A DNA stretch of 64,000 bases from Todiramphus chloris collaris (taxonomy: Eukaryota; Chordata; Aves; Coraciiformes; Alcedinidae): contig JANVCC010000018.1 in the NCBI GenBank assembly GCA_025345505.1, positions 9,623,710 to 9,687,709 on the forward strand. Reading direction: 5' to 3'. Shown piece after piece: positions 60,501 through 64,000 of this stretch. Made by a program: the position numbers and the translations under genes. Under the pieces are notes generated by a model that saw only the letters and a list, made by a program, of their open reading frames with translations, was not told the origin of the DNA and searched no databases. Positions within the stretch are counted from its first letter, which is position 1. Every line of letters starts with the position of its first letter.

Positions 60501-63500
60501 AAAAGGGAAGAGTCATTACATTGCCAGACCTCTGCACTGATTGTAGCCAAGATACTGGAACGGCTAAAAAGGAATTTTGGAGTTAGATATAATTTAAGTT
60601 TCTGTTTTCATAATTCATTTTTTGTTTCCAGTTTTGCAGTCAGGAATTCATCTCCTTGCTTGCTAGGACACTTTGTTTCCTTCTTTAGCCTTGTCTTGTG
60701 TTAAGAATGGACTGCTTTGACAAGAGGCAAGCTATGGAGAAATAACATGTGATGTTGGATTAACTCATTCTGGACATTGTCCTTTGCCACAGGATGAATG
60801 ACAGCAAGGGAATTAGGATGCAGAATGTCTTGTGAAGTTCTTGTTAGCCCCTGCATTGTCTGAAAAAGGCAAGCTTCTCAGAAATATAATGTAGCCAATA
60901 AGGAACTGTGTAAACTAAGTACAGGAGTGCAAATGAGGCAGAGTGGAAATCAGACATTAAAAAATTCTGGGGTTGTTGTTGTGTTTTGTTTGTTTGTGTT
61001 TTTTTAACTCTCACAAACCCTTCCAGATGTTAAAACAAATAAACAGCATGTGACAACTGTGTTTTATTATTAATCCTGGTATCAGGGTTAACTTTATCTT
61101 GCTTCTCTGCCTTGCCTCCTTATTGCAACTATTGCCTGAGTTTCCAAATATGTTATTTTCAGCTTTCTCTTAAAAGTAAGCATGTACACCAGGTCACTTT
61201 GTTGTAGAGTAAGTAAGATATATTTCAAATGTAGTCCTGCTCAAATATATCCAGGAATTTTTATATTTTAACAAAAAAATAAAAAAAGAATTTGTTCCTC
61301 TTTGTGCTGGCGTCAAAGGCAGTTTTTATGTGTAATACAATTAGCACTGGTAGCTGAAGTTCCCCACAAGGGAATGATTCAAGACAGATGATAATAAAAA
61401 GTGAGGGGAAAAATACAAAAAAGATGTGGTTTGAACAGCAAAAATTTCACTCATTAAGGTTATGTCTTCACTATGGAGTTACTCAGCTGGTGCCCCCAGT
61501 TTGGCAATAACAAAAACCTCTGAACCAACTAGAGTGATGTCTTGATCTAAGCAAGATTACAGCCTGTGCTTTAGTTATTATTATTTAGTTATTAGATTTA
61601 GTTATTCTTCTTCTTAGTCTAATAAATATCTCACTTTTCAGAGAAGATTCAGACATTCCTCTTGTACCTTATCACAGTTTCCTCTTTGCTTCACTCAGTT
61701 CATGGGAAAACAGTGTCTTCGGAACTATAGGATGTCTCCATGAAAGTCCTGATTTACACCTGTGACTCAGACCTAGTTATTGTTATTCTATGCATCATAA
61801 TACACTGTCATATAGCTAAAGTTACTGGAAAAAATATGAAAAGGGTATTTACATTAGCAAGGAGAGGTTAATCTTCTCTCAGATCAGTTTTCCTATGGTT
61901 TGGGTTGTGATGCATAGGATCTATTTTAGGTGTCTATGTGACAGTGAGATGAAGATAACCTTAAAAACACCTATTCATTGTCTATAGAGAGAGGTTAACT
62001 GAGATGTAGATATTTACTTTTGTTAAGATGAATCCCATTCCAAGTGACTAATCTCAGCTGGGAAAGAGTTATCACTTTTTTTGCCTTGAGCTCAGATCAT
62101 TGCCTGTCAGAGTAAATGCTGGACTGCAGTGTTAAACCAGACAGATTAGCTGAGGTCATGAAAGATGCAAAGCAGGGTGGAGTATAAGCACTTACAGAGT
62201 CAGACCCTGGTTATCTACCCTTCCCCAGCTGAACCCAGTCACTGTTGGGGTGGGTGCCCCTTCCTTTCTCTTTTCTGTGTGTTTTACAACAGCCTGCTTA
62301 TTAATGACCGTGTCTCAGCTGACATGTTGTGGTTGTCCTAAGATAAATGTTTGCCATCAAGGTGGAAGGTTAGGCCAGAGACAGTGGAGTAAAAGATGAG
62401 CACTTCTCATCTTGTACAGGCAAGTTCTAGAAAAGGTCATCACTTGCAGATGAGACTGGTGCAAACATACCTTTTTTGCTCTTTTCTACTACTGTTTAAA
62501 CTAAATTGCATGAATTCACACTAACTGGGCAACATACAGACAGGGATCTGACTGACCCAGGAGGCAGTTTAGCTGAGATTGTACCTAAAAGTTAACAAAT
62601 CAGAGCCCTTCCTGTCATGGGTTCTGGAGATCCCATGAGCATCCATGTAAAGGAGCTAAAGAGTGTCCAGGTGGGATTGTTTTCTCGCTGGAGGGATCTT
62701 GGAAAATTATATGACTCAAACATTTTGAAAGGACATAACCAAGATTAGATGCTGATAAATAGATGGGTGCTCAATAAATTGAAGAGAGAAATCATGTAGT
62801 GTCATGATACATGTGAACACTGAGCTACAAAGACATGAATATGTAGATGTGAGATTACTATTTCAAATGTGATTTTGCATTGTGTTTGCTCTTTTCAAAG
62901 GCTCCAACAATGTAGGTTGCTTCTGTCTGCAAGAGTTTATCTCATAAACCATAGACTTTGATTAGCTCTCGAATCAGTCAGACAGACAAATGCTCATCAG
63001 TTCTTCATTGTGTCCTTTAATTTTCAAGAAAAAAACCCCAAAATACTGACATCAGTGAAGATAGATTTTCTTAACAGCATATTGTGGCAACCAGTGGTTG
63101 CCATAGCTAACCACAATTACCCAGCTGAACACCAGTCCACCGGGACAGATGAGTAGCCTGTTCCTGAAAAGTTGTCATCTTTCAGGTTTCATCTGGCTTC
63201 AGTTCAGGCAACTACACAGAGTTTAGTTTGTGTTGCTTTATTTATATTCTCTGTCACATGCATGGATGCATAAACTGATCCATTTCAGTTACCTGTTCAC
63301 TGGATGTACCCACCTTGTTTGTGAAAGTTTGTCAAGGCATGAGTTGTAGCAAAATAACTTCAAAATCCGAGCAATACTCACCATAAAATACCTTATCTCA
63401 CGTTTCAGCAGACAAAAGCAAGACTATACCACTTCCCATTTTATGTGTGAGTAGACCCCAGGCCATAAAAATCAAATAAGACTCAACTAGGAAAAAATCT

Positions 63501-64000
63501 GGGCTAATGAAAAACTGATGTTAGAAATGAAGAAACTCTGTAGGGCCAAGTACACACTGATTTCATAATCCAAATCCTGTAAGCTGCTTTTCCATTAGCT
63601 GGCAAAGCATTTCTTCAAGATTTGCCTTGACTAGAAAGTGCTGTTTTTAACATGATAATAAGCTTAACATCAGTTTTTAAATCCTTATCACAAACAGAAT
63701 TAGAGATGAAGTAATCAGAATAATATAACCAAGATTTAGTTGTATCTGCTCTGATCAGTTAGCAATGATCAATGCAGTGTCAGCTAAGTCAGATCTTCTC
63801 TTGTGCTCAAAATTTTTGTTATAAAGTTGCCTGGAAATGACATTGCCTGGAAACCTTCTGAGACAAGCTGGGACATTGCATTTCCCCATGGATCCCCTGG
63901 AGGCTGATGAGAATGATTTAGTAATGAGTTCTGTTTGTAGGTTTGCATGCCTTTTCTATGAGTATGACGCATTTCCAAAGAAGTATGATGGGAAGATCTA
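54574..64000. other. Unique AT-rich DNA to the window end, no gene supported
   Basis: Frames up to 123 codons (minus, 56455-56826) and 111 codons (minus, 57954-58289) show no recognisable domain, splice context or repeat origin. T-rich runs occur at about 54904-54916 and 54989-55000. No CR1 or LTR is recognised in these 9.4 kb. Confidence 0.5.
60969..61005. repeat. G/T-rich low-complexity tract
   Basis: GGGGTTGTTGTTGTGTTTTG followed by TTTG units and a T run. Simple low-complexity sequence. Confidence 0.8.

Overview
The window looks like a gene-poor, AT-rich stretch of a vertebrate nuclear genome, almost certainly from a bird. The repeats are the main evidence. Three fragments belong to CR1-type LINEs, and one ends in the octamer tail typical of CR1 (ATTCTGTG units). 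One LTR carries the block ATTCCATACCATATGA, which I recall from ERVL-type LTRs common in bird genomes. Crocodilian or turtle origin is less likely but cannot be excluded from sequence alone. I cannot resolve the species or chromosome.

No protein-coding gene can be supported. Apart from one artefact read across the assembly gap (200 codons), no open frame exceeds about 123 codons. None carries a domain I recognise outside retroelements, and none forms a clear chain of exons. The window is either intergenic desert or part of a very large intron. Three spots have splice-site or promoter grammar and are listed as low-confidence candidates: a TATA box plus ATG directly abutting a GTAAGT donor (11450-11528), an exon-like block on the plus strand (44944-45034), and one on the minus strand (43427-43581).

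Layout. 1-250 is T-rich. 699-2215 is a 5'-truncated CR1 LINE on the minus strand with a decayed reverse transcriptase. 2216-18942 is unique DNA holding a 40-nt alternating purine-pyrimidine tract (3581), a long imperfect hairpin (4326), the TATA/ATG/donor cluster (11450) and a perfect 24-bp palindrome with two TAATTA cores (13209). 18943-19058 is a short CR1 3' end. 20482-20832 is a solo LTR with intact TG...CA ends and a perfect 6-bp target-site duplication. 20839-36621 is unique DNA with homopolymers and two ATTA-rich clusters. 36622-36956 is a plus-strand CR1 3' end. 39545-40060 is a much older LINE remnant (CR1/L3-like). 43427-45500 holds the exon-like blocks and a long purine tract. 50658-51125 is a second solo LTR on the minus strand. 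54356-54455 is a 100-N assembly gap directly followed by a (TTTTC)n tract. The rest, to 64000, is unique AT-rich DNA.

Nothing resembles a bacterial operon, CRISPR array, tRNA/rRNA gene or other multi-gene system. The most useful second-look items are the palindromic/homeodomain-like sites, the hairpin at 4326, the two LTR promoters and the exon-like blocks. All need comparative or expression data.
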